Shown here: one piece after another, positions 52,990-61,833 of the stretch
How the letters are laid out: each line of letters begins with the position of its first letter
How positions within the stretch are numbered: position 1 is the first letter of the stretch
Source of the DNA: Chryseobacterium sp. Leaf394
GTDB lineage: Bacteria; Bacteroidota; Bacteroidia; Flavobacteriales; Weeksellaceae
Assembly: GCF_001424105.1 (NCBI RefSeq)
Contig: NZ_LMQH01000012.1
Coordinates: 362,503-426,502 of the forward strand
Direction: 5' to 3'
Length of the DNA stretch: 64,000 nucleotides
The notes under the pieces: model-generated
What the model was told of the DNA's origin: nothing
The model's input: only the letters and a program-made list of their open reading frames with translations
Databases searched by the model: none
Program-made: the position numbers and the translations under genes

Positions 52990-54297
52990 ATGGCTTTATA
53001 CGATCAAACAATAGAAAATCACAGTGAATTTTTGGAGAGTCTGCGTCACAGATTTTTAGATGACGACAGAAAAACGGCGCTTCAAAAATTTGCAGTCAAA
53101 GGTTTTCCTACCAAGAAAGACGAAGAATACAAGTATACCAACATCAAAGAAATCACGGAGAAAGATTACAATTTTTTCCCGAAAGAAAGTCACAACATTA
53201 CCAAAGAACAGCTTGATGAGCTGCATTTGGGAGAAGAAAATTTTGACTGGATTGTATTTGTAAACGGTCAGCTTCGCAAAGAGCTTTCGAACATTTCTAT
53301 CGAAAATGCAGAATTTCTGTCTTTCAATTACGCTTTGAATGATGAGAATCACAAAGATGTTTTCGATAAATATTTTAATACAATTGCTGCAAAAGATTTA
53401 GCTTTTACAAACTTAAATCAGGCATACTGCAAATACGGATTCTTTTTAAAAGTTCCGAAAAATGTGATCATCGAAAAACCGATTCACGTTTTTTATCTTT
53501 CCCAGAATCAGGAAGAAAACACATTCTACAACACTAGAAATTTACTGATTGTAGAAGAAGGTGCAAAAGTTGAAATCATTGAAAGTCACCATAATTTTGA
53601 CGAAAGTTTTGTGTTTACCAATTCGGTAACTGAAATTTTCACTTATCAGAATGCAAAAGCCGACTGGCACAAAATTCAGAACGACAGCGATACTTCTTAT
53701 CTGGTAGATCATACTTTTGCAAAGCAGGAAAGAGACAGCTTAACGACGGTAAATACGTTTACATTCGGAGGAAAGATCATCAGAAACAATCTTGATTTTA
53801 TTCATAACGGAGAAAATATCAACTCTTTCATGAACGGAATCACCATTATCGGGAAAGATCAGTTGGTAGATCACCACACGGCAGTTCACCACAATACTCC
53901 AAACTGTCAGAGTTACCAGAATTACAAAGGCATTTTCAAAGATAAATCTCATGGAGTTTTCAACGGAAAGGTATTTGTAAATAAAATTGCCCAGAAAACC
54001 AACGCTTATCAGCAAAATAACAACGTTTTACTGAGCGAAGGCGCAACAATCGACACTAAGCCTCAGCTGGAGATTTTCGCAGACGATGTGAAGTGCTCTC
54101 ACGGTTGTACGGTTGGTCAGTTGAATAAAGATGCTTTGTTTTATTTAAGAGCAAGAGGAATTTCTAAAAAAGAAGCACAGGCATTATTGCTTTACGCTTT
54201 TGCCAATGACGCAATGCAGAATATCGACATTGAACCGTTAAAAGTAAAAATCGAGCAGCTTTTAGCTGAGAAACTTGAAGTTACGATGGAATTTTAA
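52990..54297 (+). CDS. sufD: SufD, Fe-S assembly complex subunit
   Basis: SufD partners SufB and SufC. It is 435 aa from the ATG at 52990 (MALYDQTIENHSEFLESLRH), where the family's conserved start aligns. In-frame starts at 52972 (ATG) and 52969 (GTG) would add six or seven residues and cannot be excluded. The N-terminal helical domain has FPTKKDEEYKYTNIKEI. The C-terminal beta-helix carries HHTAVHHNTPNCQSYQNYKGI and DDVKCSHGCTVGQL with the conserved Cys and His. It is the last suf gene here; a strong terminator follows and sufS is elsewhere. Confidence 0.94.
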   Translation: MALYDQTIENHSEFLESLRHRFLDDDRKTALQKFAVKGFPTKKDEEYKYTNIKEITEKDYNFFPKESHNITKEQLDELHLGEENFDWIVFVNGQLRKELSNISIENAEFLSFNYALNDENHKDVFDKYFNTIAAKDLAFTNLNQAYCKYGFFLKVPKNVIIEKPIHVFYLSQNQEENTFYNTRNLLIVEEGAKVEIIESHHNFDESFVFTNSVTEIFTYQNAKADWHKIQNDSDTSYLVDHTFAKQERDSLTTVNTFTFGGKIIRNNLDFIHNGENINSFMNGITIIGKDQLVDHHTAVHHNTPNCQSYQNYKGIFKDKSHGVFNGKVFVNKIAQKTNAYQQNNNVLLSEGATIDTKPQLEIFADDVKCSHGCTVGQLNKDALFYLRARGISKKEAQALLLYAFANDAMQNIDIEPLKVKIEQLLAEKLEVTMEF

Positions 54298-54318
54298 TTC
54301 AAATAAATCTTATATAAA

Positions 54319-54353
54319 AAACAGGCAGTCTCTTTTGAGACTGCCTGTTTTTA
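54319..54353. terminator. Bidirectional terminator after sufD
   Basis: A perfect 14-bp stem, AAACAGGCAGTCTC (54319-54332) with GAGACTGCCTGTTT (54337-54350), has T and A runs on both sides. It separates sufD from the convergent DUF3078 gene. Confidence 0.92.
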
Positions 54354-54364
54354 TTTGATGCAAT

Positions 54365-55297
54365 TTATTTCTTCAGCCAAAACTGGCTGTCTTTCCTGTC
54401 AGATCTTTTTACACCATTATCAATATTGTATGCAACGCCGACCCCTAAAGTCTGTTTCAGCTGGGTTTTTCTGATCTGGTTATGGTCATACATCAAATCC
54501 AGAGTTACAATTGATGAGATAAATCTGTTGATTTTCATATTCAGAAGCATGTTATAGGATAAAACCATGTGATCAGGATTTTCAAGATAATTTGAGAAGA
54601 TAGAACCAGTGTTGGTCATTTCGATATTCTCCATCAGTTTTACTTTATAGATTGCGGATCCCAGAAAACCCATCTGCATCAGGAAAAAATCACCATCTGA
54701 TTTTAAACCGTATGTTCCGGCAACCTGCAGTTCTTTATCAAGTACAAAAGTGAATCTGCCGTTGACAGGTCGCATTGTAACAGTAAGGTTTTCATTGGGT
54801 CTGTAGGTGATCCCGAGCCCGGCATTCACATATCCTGGCGCCATAAAATTTGAAATCTTTTTTGCTTCAGGATTATTTCCGTCTTCAAAACCGCCTGAAA
54901 ACTGTGAGAGAACACTCGCTCCTGTAGACACATACCAGCTTTTGGAAAACTGAAGACCGTAGTTGGTGGAAATATTAAGGACATCCTGCGTTTTTCTTGT
55001 TCCGATACCTTTGGTGGTGTTTTGTCCGTAATTCATAATGATGATATTCTCCCAAAGGTTACGGCCGTTTTCATAAACGAGATTGTAATTGGCACTTGCA
55101 AGCCATCCTACATTGTTGGCACCACCGCCCACCCAGTTGGAGAATGCGGCCTGATTAAACATCAAACTGTTTTTAGCAGTTATGGACCAGTGTCTCGGTT
55201 TTTTAATGGTATCTACTGCCGTGGAATCGCTTATAATTACCTGGGCATTCATCATCAATCCTGTGTACATCAAAAATAGCAGAAAAAACTTCCTCAT
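54365..55297 (-). CDS. DUF3078 outer-membrane protein
   Basis: This 310-residue protein has a signal peptide ending MMNAQ. The sequence KNSLMFNQAAFSNWVGGGANNVGW is the hallmark of DUF3078, a Bacteroidota-specific family. Long amphipathic strands (SWYVSTGASVLSQFSGGF, YVNAGLGITYRPNENLTVTM) suggest an outer-membrane barrel. A TATTTTTG box (complement of 55324-55331) provides a likely -7 element. Function unknown. Confidence 0.88.
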   Translation of the reverse strand: MRKFFLLFLMYTGLMMNAQVIISDSTAVDTIKKPRHWSITAKNSLMFNQAAFSNWVGGGANNVGWLASANYNLVYENGRNLWENIIIMNYGQNTTKGIGTRKTQDVLNISTNYGLQFSKSWYVSTGASVLSQFSGGFEDGNNPEAKKISNFMAPGYVNAGLGITYRPNENLTVTMRPVNGRFTFVLDKELQVAGTYGLKSDGDFFLMQMGFLGSAIYKVKLMENIEMTNTGSIFSNYLENPDHMVLSYNMLLNMKINRFISSIVTLDLMYDHNQIRKTQLKQTLGVGVAYNIDNGVKRSDRKDSQFWLKK

Positions 55298-55530
55298 AAT
55301 TCTTACTTATAATTTGTTCGGTGCAAAAATAAGAATATATAAATTGACCGGTTTATCAGACCTTTATGAAAAACTTTGGAGATAAATTTAAATTTTTCAA
55401 AATCAGTAATTCATAACCCTAAACATTTTGATAATTAATAACTTTCTGTCTGAATAATATTTAAAAACATAAAATAAAAGCCAAAATTTCCGAAATTTAT
55501 GTGTGGCTTTCGTTTTGTGAGCTAAGAGGT

Positions 55531-56304
55531 ATGATTAATAATGTAATTTCAAAAAAGGCTTTGCTTTACCCGCTTTTGATGCTGGCTGCGATGTGGTTTG
55601 GATATCTGCTGCAGATGAATGGCTTTTTTGACAGCTGCTTCGGCGCAATTATTCCTCTGCTGCCGGAAGGTCTTTTAGGAATTATCACGGCGCCGCTTCT
55701 TCACGGAAATATAGATCATATTGTAAGCAATTCCATTCCGATTGGAATTCTGATGTTTCTTCTTTATCAGTTTTACCCTGAAGTCGCCAATAAAGTATTT
55801 GTAATCGGGTGGATCTTAGCTGGTTTTTTAGTCTGGATACTTCCTCCAATTGATATTCTTACTGGCGAATATACCTACACCTGTACCATCGGTGCGAGTG
55901 GGGTAGTGTATGTTCTGGCGTTCTTCCTCTTCTTCAGCGGTGTTTTCAGATGGAATATGAAATTACTGACAATTTCACTTCTGGTTGTCCTGTATTATGG
56001 TAGTCTGATCTGGGGAATGTTTCCTGAAGAAATGTTCAGCGAAATGCTTGAGCCCAGCAAAATCTCATGGCAGGCACATTCTGCAGGTGCCATTGTAGGA
56101 AGTGTTTTGGCATACTCATTTAAAAAATTAGGTGAAAAAAAGAAAAAGTATATTTGGGAATTTCCAAATTATTACAGCGAAAAAGATGACAAACTGTGGC
56201 AGGAATATAAAGAAAATCATCCGGACGACTTTCTGGAACTTCCGTATCAAAAAAGAGAAGATATCTGGGATTATCTGGAAGATTTAAGAAAAAATAAATC
56301 TTAA
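55531..56304 (+). CDS. Rhomboid-family intramembrane serine protease
   Basis: This 257-residue protein has six hydrophobic segments. The catalytic Ser is in TIGASGVVYVLAFFLFF (GASG, the rhomboid GxSG motif) and the catalytic His in the later helix of WQAHSAGAIVGS. The early LLHGNIDHIVSNSIPIGIL has the conserved His and Asn of helix 2. A charged cytosolic tail follows. I start at 55531 (MINNVISKKALLYPLL); an ATG at 55501 adds ten residues. dprA follows within 30 bp, so the two are probably cotranscribed. Confidence 0.88.
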   Translation: MINNVISKKALLYPLLMLAAMWFGYLLQMNGFFDSCFGAIIPLLPEGLLGIITAPLLHGNIDHIVSNSIPIGILMFLLYQFYPEVANKVFVIGWILAGFLVWILPPIDILTGEYTYTCTIGASGVVYVLAFFLFFSGVFRWNMKLLTISLLVVLYYGSLIWGMFPEEMFSEMLEPSKISWQAHSAGAIVGSVLAYSFKKLGEKKKKYIWEFPNYYSEKDDKLWQEYKENHPDDFLELPYQKREDIWDYLEDLRKNKS

Positions 56305-56334
56305 TTGATTAAATTTGATGAAAATAAAACACAA

Positions 56335-57444
56335 ATGTACACAGAAGAGCAACTGTATTCTATTGCGCTGCGGGAGTGCAATTTTATAGGAGATATCAAC
56401 TTTCTGAAACTGGTTCGCCGCTTCGGAACTGCAGAGAATGTCTGGAAATTTTCAAAAAAAGAACTCAGCAAAACAGACGGGATAGGCCTGAAAACAGTTT
56501 CGGATATCGGAAATGCTGAACATCTGAAATTTGCTGAAAAAGAAATTTCGTTTTGCGAAAAAAATTCAGTTAAAATAAATCTCAGACATCAGAATGAACT
56601 TCCGTTTTTACTGAAAGAATGCGATGATGCTCCCGCAATCCTTTACCAGAAAGGAAATTTTGACACGAAACTAAATACCGTAAGTCTTGTCGGAACGAGA
56701 AATATTACTTCATACGGCAAAAAATTCATAGAAGACTTTTTCGAAGAAACAAAATCACATCAATACATTTCTGTAAGTGGGCTGGCATTGGGTGTTGATA
56801 AAGAAGTTCACGAGCAGTCTCTGAATCATCAGATTCCCACCATTGGTGTTTTGGCTCATGGTTTTCATACTTTTTATCCGTCAAAAAACAGAAAACTTTC
56901 AGATAAAATACTTGAACAGGATGGTGGTTTGCTTACTGAGTTTAATTCTTCAAGAAAACCGGACCGGGAAAATTTCATTCAGAGAAACAGAATCATTGCC
57001 GGAATTTCTCCAGCCACAATCGTTGTGGAAACAGCTTTTGGCGGTGGTTCTATCAGTACGGCAACGTTTGCAAATACTTACAACAGAGATGTTTTTGCAC
57101 TTCCCGGAAGAATTTCAGACAGATACAGCCAGGGTTGCAATCATCTCATATTTCAGAATAAGGCAACGGCAATTTCAACAATCAAAGATTTGCTGGATCT
57201 CATCGGTTTTAATGATTCCAGAGAAATAATCGGAGAGCTTTTTCCGCACAGTACAGTCACAATTCAATTATCTGAAAATCAGGAACTAATATACAGAAGT
57301 ATCAGAGAGAATCCGCATGTTACATTAGACGATCTGGCAGAAAAAATATCATTCCCATCACATAAATTATTGCCTGTAATACTGGAACTCGAGCTTTTGG
57401 GAAAAGTAAAATCATTTTCAGGGAGACAATTTTTGGCAATATAA
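56335..57444 (+). CDS. dprA: DNA-processing protein DprA
   Basis: DprA binds incoming single-stranded DNA and loads RecA during natural transformation. It is 370 aa from the ATG at 56335. A TTG at 56305 would add ten residues but directly abuts the rhomboid stop. The Rossmann-like core shows LVGTRNITSYGK, SGLALGVDKEVHEQSL, GVLAHGFHTFYPSKN and RNRIIAGISPATIVVE with GGGSISTA. A C-terminal winged-helix part (TLDDLAEKISFPSHKLLPVILELELLGKV) follows. DprA is also found in species not known to be transformable. Confidence 0.95.
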   Translation: MYTEEQLYSIALRECNFIGDINFLKLVRRFGTAENVWKFSKKELSKTDGIGLKTVSDIGNAEHLKFAEKEISFCEKNSVKINLRHQNELPFLLKECDDAPAILYQKGNFDTKLNTVSLVGTRNITSYGKKFIEDFFEETKSHQYISVSGLALGVDKEVHEQSLNHQIPTIGVLAHGFHTFYPSKNRKLSDKILEQDGGLLTEFNSSRKPDRENFIQRNRIIAGISPATIVVETAFGGGSISTATFANTYNRDVFALPGRISDRYSQGCNHLIFQNKATAISTIKDLLDLIGFNDSREIIGELFPHSTVTIQLSENQELIYRSIRENPHVTLDDLAEKISFPSHKLLPVILELELLGKVKSFSGRQFLAI

Positions 57445-57577
57445 GAATTAATGATTTCGTAATATTTCATTATTTTACATATAACATTTAATTTTTAATA
57501 AAATTCAGATTGTTATTATTAATTTAATAATATTAGTATTCGTTATTGTTGAATTATCAGCAAATATCAAATAAGCT

Positions 57578-57608
57578 ATTGTGAATCTTGAAAAAAAAAT
57601 TAAATTTG
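57578..57608 (+). promoter_or_regulatory. gdhA promoter (ATTG-N19-TAAATTTG)
   Basis: ATTG (57578-57581) is followed by 19 nt and TAAATTTG (57601-57608), 27 nt before the ATG. The 130 bp upstream are AT-rich and empty. Confidence 0.6.
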
Positions 57609-57635
57609 TTGACATAATATTCAACCTTACCTAAT

Positions 57636-58994
57636 ATGGAACAATATAATATTGACCAGAAAATTCAGGAGTTTATTGCTAAGATAGAAGCAAAAAACCC
57701 GAATGAACCGGAATTTTTACAGGCAGTAAAAGAAGTTGCAATTACAGTAATTCCTTTTATCCTTACCAGAAAAGAATATACAGGCATGAAGCTTCTTGAG
57801 AGAATGGCTGAAGCCGAGAGAATTATTATTTTCAGAGTTCCATGGGTTGATGACAAAGGTGAAATTCAGGTGAACAGAGGTTTCAGAATCCAGATGAACT
57901 CTGCAATCGGACCATACAAAGGAGGAATCCGTTTTCATCCAACTGTTAACCTTTCTGTACTTAAATTCTTAGCATTCGAGCAGGTATTTAAAAACTCTTT
58001 GACAACTCTTCCAATGGGAGGTGGTAAAGGAGGTTCAGACTTTGATCCGCAAGGTAAAACTGATATGGAAGTGATGCGTTTCTGCCAGGCTTTCATGACG
58101 GAATTGTGCAAGCACATTGGTCCTGAAACTGACGTTCCTGCGGGAGACATCGGCGTTGGAGCAAGAGAAATTGGATATTTATTCGGTCAGTACAAAAAAG
58201 TGAGAAACGAATTTACAGGTGTTCTTACCGGTAAAGGTCTTGCTTACGGTGGTTCACTGATCCGTCCTGAAGCTACAGGATACGGTGTTGTTTACTTTGC
58301 TGAGCAGATGCTGAAGACTATCGGACAGACATTTAAAGATAAAATTGTAACGGTTTCAGGTTTCGGAAACGTGGCGTGGGGCGTTATTAAAAAAGTACAT
58401 GAACTGGGCGGTAAAGTGGTAACGCTTTCCGGACCTGATGGTTATGTGTACGATAAAGACGGTATCGATGGTGAAAAAATCGATTTCCTTCTTGAATTAA
58501 GAGCTTCTGGAAACAACAGAGCTGAAGATTACGCAAAACAATATCCTTCGGCTGTTTTCCACGCAGGAAAACGTCCTTGGGAAGTGAAGTGTGATGTAGC
58601 AATTCCTTCTGCAACTCAGAATGAGCTTGATTTTGAGGATGCTAAACTTTTGGTTGAAAACGGTTGTCTTTGTGTAACTGAAGCTGCTAACATGCCTTCA
58701 ACACTGGAAGCTATCAACTATTTCCTTGAGAATAAAGTATTATTCTCTCCAGGGAAAGCTTCAAACGCAGGTGGTGTAGCTACTTCAGGTTTGGAAATGA
58801 CTCAGAATTCAATCAGACTCAACTGGACTTCAGAAGAAGTTGATGCAAGACTGAAAGAAATTATGATCGGAATTCACAAAGCTTGTAGAGACTACGGTAA
58901 AGAAGAAGACGGATATGTAAACTATGTGAAAGGTGCAAACATCGCCGGCTTCGTAAAAGTAGCTGAAGCAATGTTGGCTCAGGGTGTAGTATAG
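57636..58994 (+). CDS. gdhA: NADP-dependent glutamate dehydrogenase
   Basis: This enzyme aminates 2-oxoglutarate to glutamate. It is 452 aa, the length of hexameric bacterial GdhA. Motifs are GPYKGGIRFHPTVNLSVLKFLAFEQVFKN, with the catalytic Lys in TLPMGGGKGGSDFDPQGK, PAGDIGVGAREIGYLFGQY, and the nucleotide-binding SGFGNVAWG. It works with GSIII (13355) in ammonium assimilation. It is a single-gene unit with two hairpins behind it. Confidence 0.96.
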   Translation: MEQYNIDQKIQEFIAKIEAKNPNEPEFLQAVKEVAITVIPFILTRKEYTGMKLLERMAEAERIIIFRVPWVDDKGEIQVNRGFRIQMNSAIGPYKGGIRFHPTVNLSVLKFLAFEQVFKNSLTTLPMGGGKGGSDFDPQGKTDMEVMRFCQAFMTELCKHIGPETDVPAGDIGVGAREIGYLFGQYKKVRNEFTGVLTGKGLAYGGSLIRPEATGYGVVYFAEQMLKTIGQTFKDKIVTVSGFGNVAWGVIKKVHELGGKVVTLSGPDGYVYDKDGIDGEKIDFLLELRASGNNRAEDYAKQYPSAVFHAGKRPWEVKCDVAIPSATQNELDFEDAKLLVENGCLCVTEAANMPSTLEAINYFLENKVLFSPGKASNAGGVATSGLEMTQNSIRLNWTSEEVDARLKEIMIGIHKACRDYGKEEDGYVNYVKGANIAGFVKVAEAMLAQGVV

Positions 58995-59002
58995 AAATAT
59001 AA

Positions 59003-59031
59003 AGGTTGGGAAGTTTTCCCGGCCTTTTTTC
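59003..59031 (+). terminator. gdhA terminator
   Basis: AAAGGTTGGGAA pairs with TTCCCGGCCTTT using two G.T pairs, followed by a T run. Confidence 0.8.
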
Positions 59032-59080
59032 ATAAAGCCTGTCCCGGGATTATAAATGGGAAAAAGTAATAGTGAAAGTG

Positions 59081-59114
59081 AAAGCATTGAATGTCCAGTT
59101 CAATGCTTTTTTTG
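59081..59114 (+). terminator. Second hairpin terminator after gdhA
   Basis: AAAGCATTGAA (59081-59091) pairs perfectly with TTCAATGCTTT (59099-59109), then more T. It also lies just beyond the end of the convergent 59130-59585 gene and may stop both. Confidence 0.8.
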
Positions 59115-59129
59115 TGATACAAAACTGTC

Positions 59130-59585
59130 TTATTTTGTCTTTTTTACAGGTGTGGTCGGACTGGTGGTGTTAACAGTTCCTGAGCCCGGCATAGGCTTAT
59201 TAACACCCGTATTTACATTTCCGCTTGTATTGAGACTGCCTGTAGTTCCGATGTTGACCGTACCAGGCGATGAAATTTTATTATCGACAGTACCTGTACT
59301 CAAAGGAAGAGTTCCGTTTGGGTTGGGAGAATTGATGGTTCCGTTATTCATGGTGCCCATATTGTTATTCACAGTTCCCTGCAGATTATTCCCGGTGCCT
59401 AATTGATTATTATCCAACGCTCTCACATCTGAGTTAAGGTTTCCTCGGGGAATAGTCATACCCTTCTGAGTTGTTGATGGAGTTGTAACAGTGCTTGAAC
59501 CTGTATTTGTTTTCTGAGGTGTTGTCTGTGCAGATACAGCAAATATACCTCCCATAGCAAAAGCTGCTAAAATTAATTTTTTCAT
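59130..59585 (-). CDS. Secreted Asn/Thr/Gly-rich low-complexity protein
   Basis: This 151-residue protein has a signal peptide ending VSAQT. The mature part is almost entirely low complexity: irregular repeats of the GTVNNNMGTMNNGT and GTVNIGTTGSLNTSG type, with a basic end TTPVKKTK. It has no Cys and few charges. Similar Thr/Asn-rich secreted proteins are common in Chryseobacterium and are of unknown function; it may be a disordered periplasmic or surface-exposed protein. The signal peptide supports real coding. Confidence 0.65.
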   Translation of the reverse strand: MKKLILAAFAMGGIFAVSAQTTPQKTNTGSSTVTTPSTTQKGMTIPRGNLNSDVRALDNNQLGTGNNLQGTVNNNMGTMNNGTINSPNPNGTLPLSTGTVDNKISSPGTVNIGTTGSLNTSGNVNTGVNKPMPGSGTVNTTSPTTPVKKTK

Positions 59586-59719
59586 AATATAATATTTTGG
59601 TGATAATCAATACTATACAAATAGCGTACAACTCTGTGATCATTAATCAAATTAATAATTTTTTTAATTTTTTAATGATTTAGAATTTCATATTTTTTAT
59701 TTTTAATAAAAACTTTGCA

Positions 59720-60088
59720 ATGAAAAATACATTTACAAATTTTGAAGAATATTTTCTTCTTTTCCCCAAAGATGTTCAGACTAAGCTTGAAGCTTTAAGA
59801 AAAACCGTTCACGCCCAGACTCCAGAACTGGAGGAATACATCGGCTATAAGATGCCGGCGTTCAGGTATAACAAAAAGCCTTTGGTTTACTTTGCTGCGT
59901 ACAAAAATCACATTGGTTTTTACCCTGCCTCAGAAGGAATGAAAAATTTTGAAAAGGATTTTATCGTAAGAAAATTTAAATTCTCCAAAGGAGCAGTACA
60001 GTTTCCTTTAAATGAAGATCTGCCTTTGGATCTGGTTGAAAGAATGGTGAAATATAAAATTGCAGAAATTGAAGATAAAAAATCCTGA
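59720..60088 (+). CDS. DUF1801 / YdhG-like protein
   Basis: This 122-residue protein matches the DUF1801 (iron-chaperone-like, frataxin-like fold) family: FEEYFLLFPKDVQTKLEALRKTVHAQTPELEEYIGYKMPAFRYN, with KPLVYFAAYKNHIGFYP and then FSKGAVQFPLNEDLPLDLV. Bacillus YdhG has been linked to iron handling, but the family's chemistry is not settled. Single gene with no partner. Confidence 0.85.
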   Translation: MKNTFTNFEEYFLLFPKDVQTKLEALRKTVHAQTPELEEYIGYKMPAFRYNKKPLVYFAAYKNHIGFYPASEGMKNFEKDFIVRKFKFSKGAVQFPLNEDLPLDLVERMVKYKIAEIEDKKS

Positions 60089-60257
60089 AATATTACATTT
60101 CAGGACTCCATTTACATATATAAAAACTACTTCTATGTGCAAACCAATTTGCATTGATTTAATTCTGAAACGCAGGGACAGAAATAAAATTATATTTTCT
60201 TTTTTATTTTAACTCAATTTAAAAGATTTTAAAACCTTTTAAGATTAAAATTATTTA

Positions 60258-60350
60258 TTCAGTTTTTTCATCATACTTTCCACAAACTCAAATGCAGCCG
60301 GGCAATCATCGCGTTTTTAATCATCAGATCAATGGGATGATAGCTTTTCG
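60258..60350 (-). pseudogene. Degenerate 3' fragment of a second YkgJ-family gene
   Basis: The reverse complement of this stretch reads DLMIKNAMI, then after one missing base PAAFEFVESMMKKLNK and a stop. It closely follows the end of the intact YkgJ gene at 61115 (DLMIKNTVICPAAFEFVEKMMTNLGK). Only the last 30 or so codons are recognisable and the Cys codon is hit by a one-base deletion. No other part of a YkgJ gene is found upstream. It is therefore a remnant of a tandem duplication, with the lipoprotein gene at 60427 now lying between the copies. Confidence 0.75.
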
Positions 60351-60426
60351 AATGTCTTTATAAGTAGAAATTCATCACTCAACTTTATTTGTTCAAAGTC
60401 AGATTGCAGACGTTTAAAGATCGATA

Positions 60427-61074
60427 TTAATTCTTGCGGCATTTCCTGAAACTGAAAGCATTTTGTCTGTTGAGTTCATCAATTTCTGAGTTCAGTAAAC
60501 TGTCAATTTTGAAAAGTTTTAAATTTTTATTGTATTCGTAGCTTGCATTTTTTTCATCAGCATAATCTTTTTTAAAATCATATTCAGGAAACGAAATAGT
60601 GACAGGGTGGTTTTGCTCAACTACAAATATGTAATTTTTGTGAATGCTATGTAAACCAAGTATCTGACTTTTTTGCATGGTTCTGAAATTTTTAATTCTT
60701 TCATTTTTTAGTTCTGAAAATAAATTAATATATAAGTTGATTATGTCATTTGATTTGAGTGGTGTCGGATAATAAACCGCCACATCAACAACTTTTTGAA
60801 TATAGGAACTATCTTCCTTTTTGAATAAAATATATTTTTCTTCAATTTCACTACTGTCACAGTCCAAATTTGATTTTCTACTTCCATGATTCATTTTGAT
60901 GTAAATGATATAATTTTTATCAATCGTGTCAAAATCTTTTTCAGTTTCCAAAACAAATGAATGGCGATCAACTTCTTTTGTCTGAATTTTCAAATGGGGA
61001 ACAGTTGCAGTTGTTTTTGTTTTACAGCTAAAAATAAATGTTAAAATCAACAGAAAAATAAGTAATGTTCTCAT
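60427..61074 (-). CDS. Hypothetical lipoprotein
   Basis: This 215-residue SPII lipoprotein (ILTFIFSCKTKTT, Cys about residue 17) has a charged, Lys- and Asn-rich mature part with some strand pattern (NYIIYIKMNHGSR, NYIFVVEQNHPVTISF). I recognise no family. It lies 40 bp downstream of the YkgJ gene on the same strand and may share its transcript. It is flanked by the intact YkgJ gene and a YkgJ remnant, so it may have been inserted or captured there. Confidence 0.6.
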   Translation of the reverse strand: MRTLLIFLLILTFIFSCKTKTTATVPHLKIQTKEVDRHSFVLETEKDFDTIDKNYIIYIKMNHGSRKSNLDCDSSEIEEKYILFKKEDSSYIQKVVDVAVYYPTPLKSNDIINLYINLFSELKNERIKNFRTMQKSQILGLHSIHKNYIFVVEQNHPVTISFPEYDFKKDYADEKNASYEYNKNLKLFKIDSLLNSEIDELNRQNAFSFRKCRKN

Positions 61075-61114
61075 GGGTATTTTTGTAATAACTCTCGAAA
61101 AATCGCTTTAGTAT

Positions 61115-61639
61115 TTACTTACCCAAATTCGTCATCATCTTTTCTACAAACTCAAATGCTGCCGGGCAAATCACGGTGTTTTTGATCATCAAATCATTGA
61201 TCTGATAAATCTTTTTCCTGTCTGTATGAGGATATTCTCTGCATGCTTTTGGACGGACATCATAAATCGAACAGGTGTTATCTTCATTCAGAAAATAGCA
61301 TGGAAGATTCTGTAAAACCTTGTCGTTCTCTTCATCTACTCTCAGAAATTTGGCTTCAAAATCAGCCTGTTTCATGCGGAGGTGTTTTGAAATTCTTTCA
61401 ATATCCTTTTCGGTGTAAAGAGGACCAGTGGTTTTACAGCAATTGGCGCATTGAAGGCAGTCTACTTTTTCAAAAACTTCCTCATGTATTTCCTGAACGG
61501 CATAATCTAAGTTTTTGGGCGGTTTCTTTTTTAAACCATCCAGAAACTTTTTATGTTCTTTCTGTTTCTGTAAAGCCTGGGTTTTATAAAAGTCTAAATT
61601 CAATTTTTTAATTTTAAAATGCTGAAAAGCAGAGTGCAA
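61115..61639 (-). CDS. YkgJ-family cysteine cluster protein
   Basis: This 174-residue cytosolic protein is in the UPF0153/YkgJ family, thought to bind zinc or a Fe-S cluster. The Cys pattern is CLQCANCCKTTGP near residue 60, then NTCSIYDVRPKACREYPH (about 120-137) and VICPAAFEF near 160. Function unknown. The N-terminal 40 residues are basic and helical. A broken copy of its 3' end lies about 860 bp downstream. Confidence 0.88.
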   Translation of the reverse strand: MHSAFQHFKIKKLNLDFYKTQALQKQKEHKKFLDGLKKKPPKNLDYAVQEIHEEVFEKVDCLQCANCCKTTGPLYTEKDIERISKHLRMKQADFEAKFLRVDEENDKVLQNLPCYFLNEDNTCSIYDVRPKACREYPHTDRKKIYQINDLMIKNTVICPAAFEFVEKMMTNLGK

Positions 61640-61789
61640 AGATAAAACATTGTTTTTATGAAACTGTCATGAATTAAAAATGTAGAAGCATAAGGTTTTT
61701 AAGCGTTTGCAGGTCTCGTTTTTAAAATTTAAAAATCACTATATGAAACTTATCAATCATAAAATCTACTTTACGATTAAGAATTAAAC

Positions 61790-61797
61790 TAAATTTG
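61790..61797 (+). promoter_or_regulatory. -7 box TAAATTTG upstream of the truncated hemoglobin
   Basis: TAAATTTG lies 36 nt before the ATG at 61834. The -33 region is not convincing. Confidence 0.45.
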
Positions 61798-61833
61798 ACA
61801 GACGATTTTTAGTTTAAATTTAATTTAAATCAA

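Noticed and set aside
60329..60442. 37-residue minus-strand ORF after the 60427 lipoprotein gene
   Set aside because: Its end falls inside the YkgJ remnant, its start overlaps the lipoprotein gene in another frame, and it has no supporting family.
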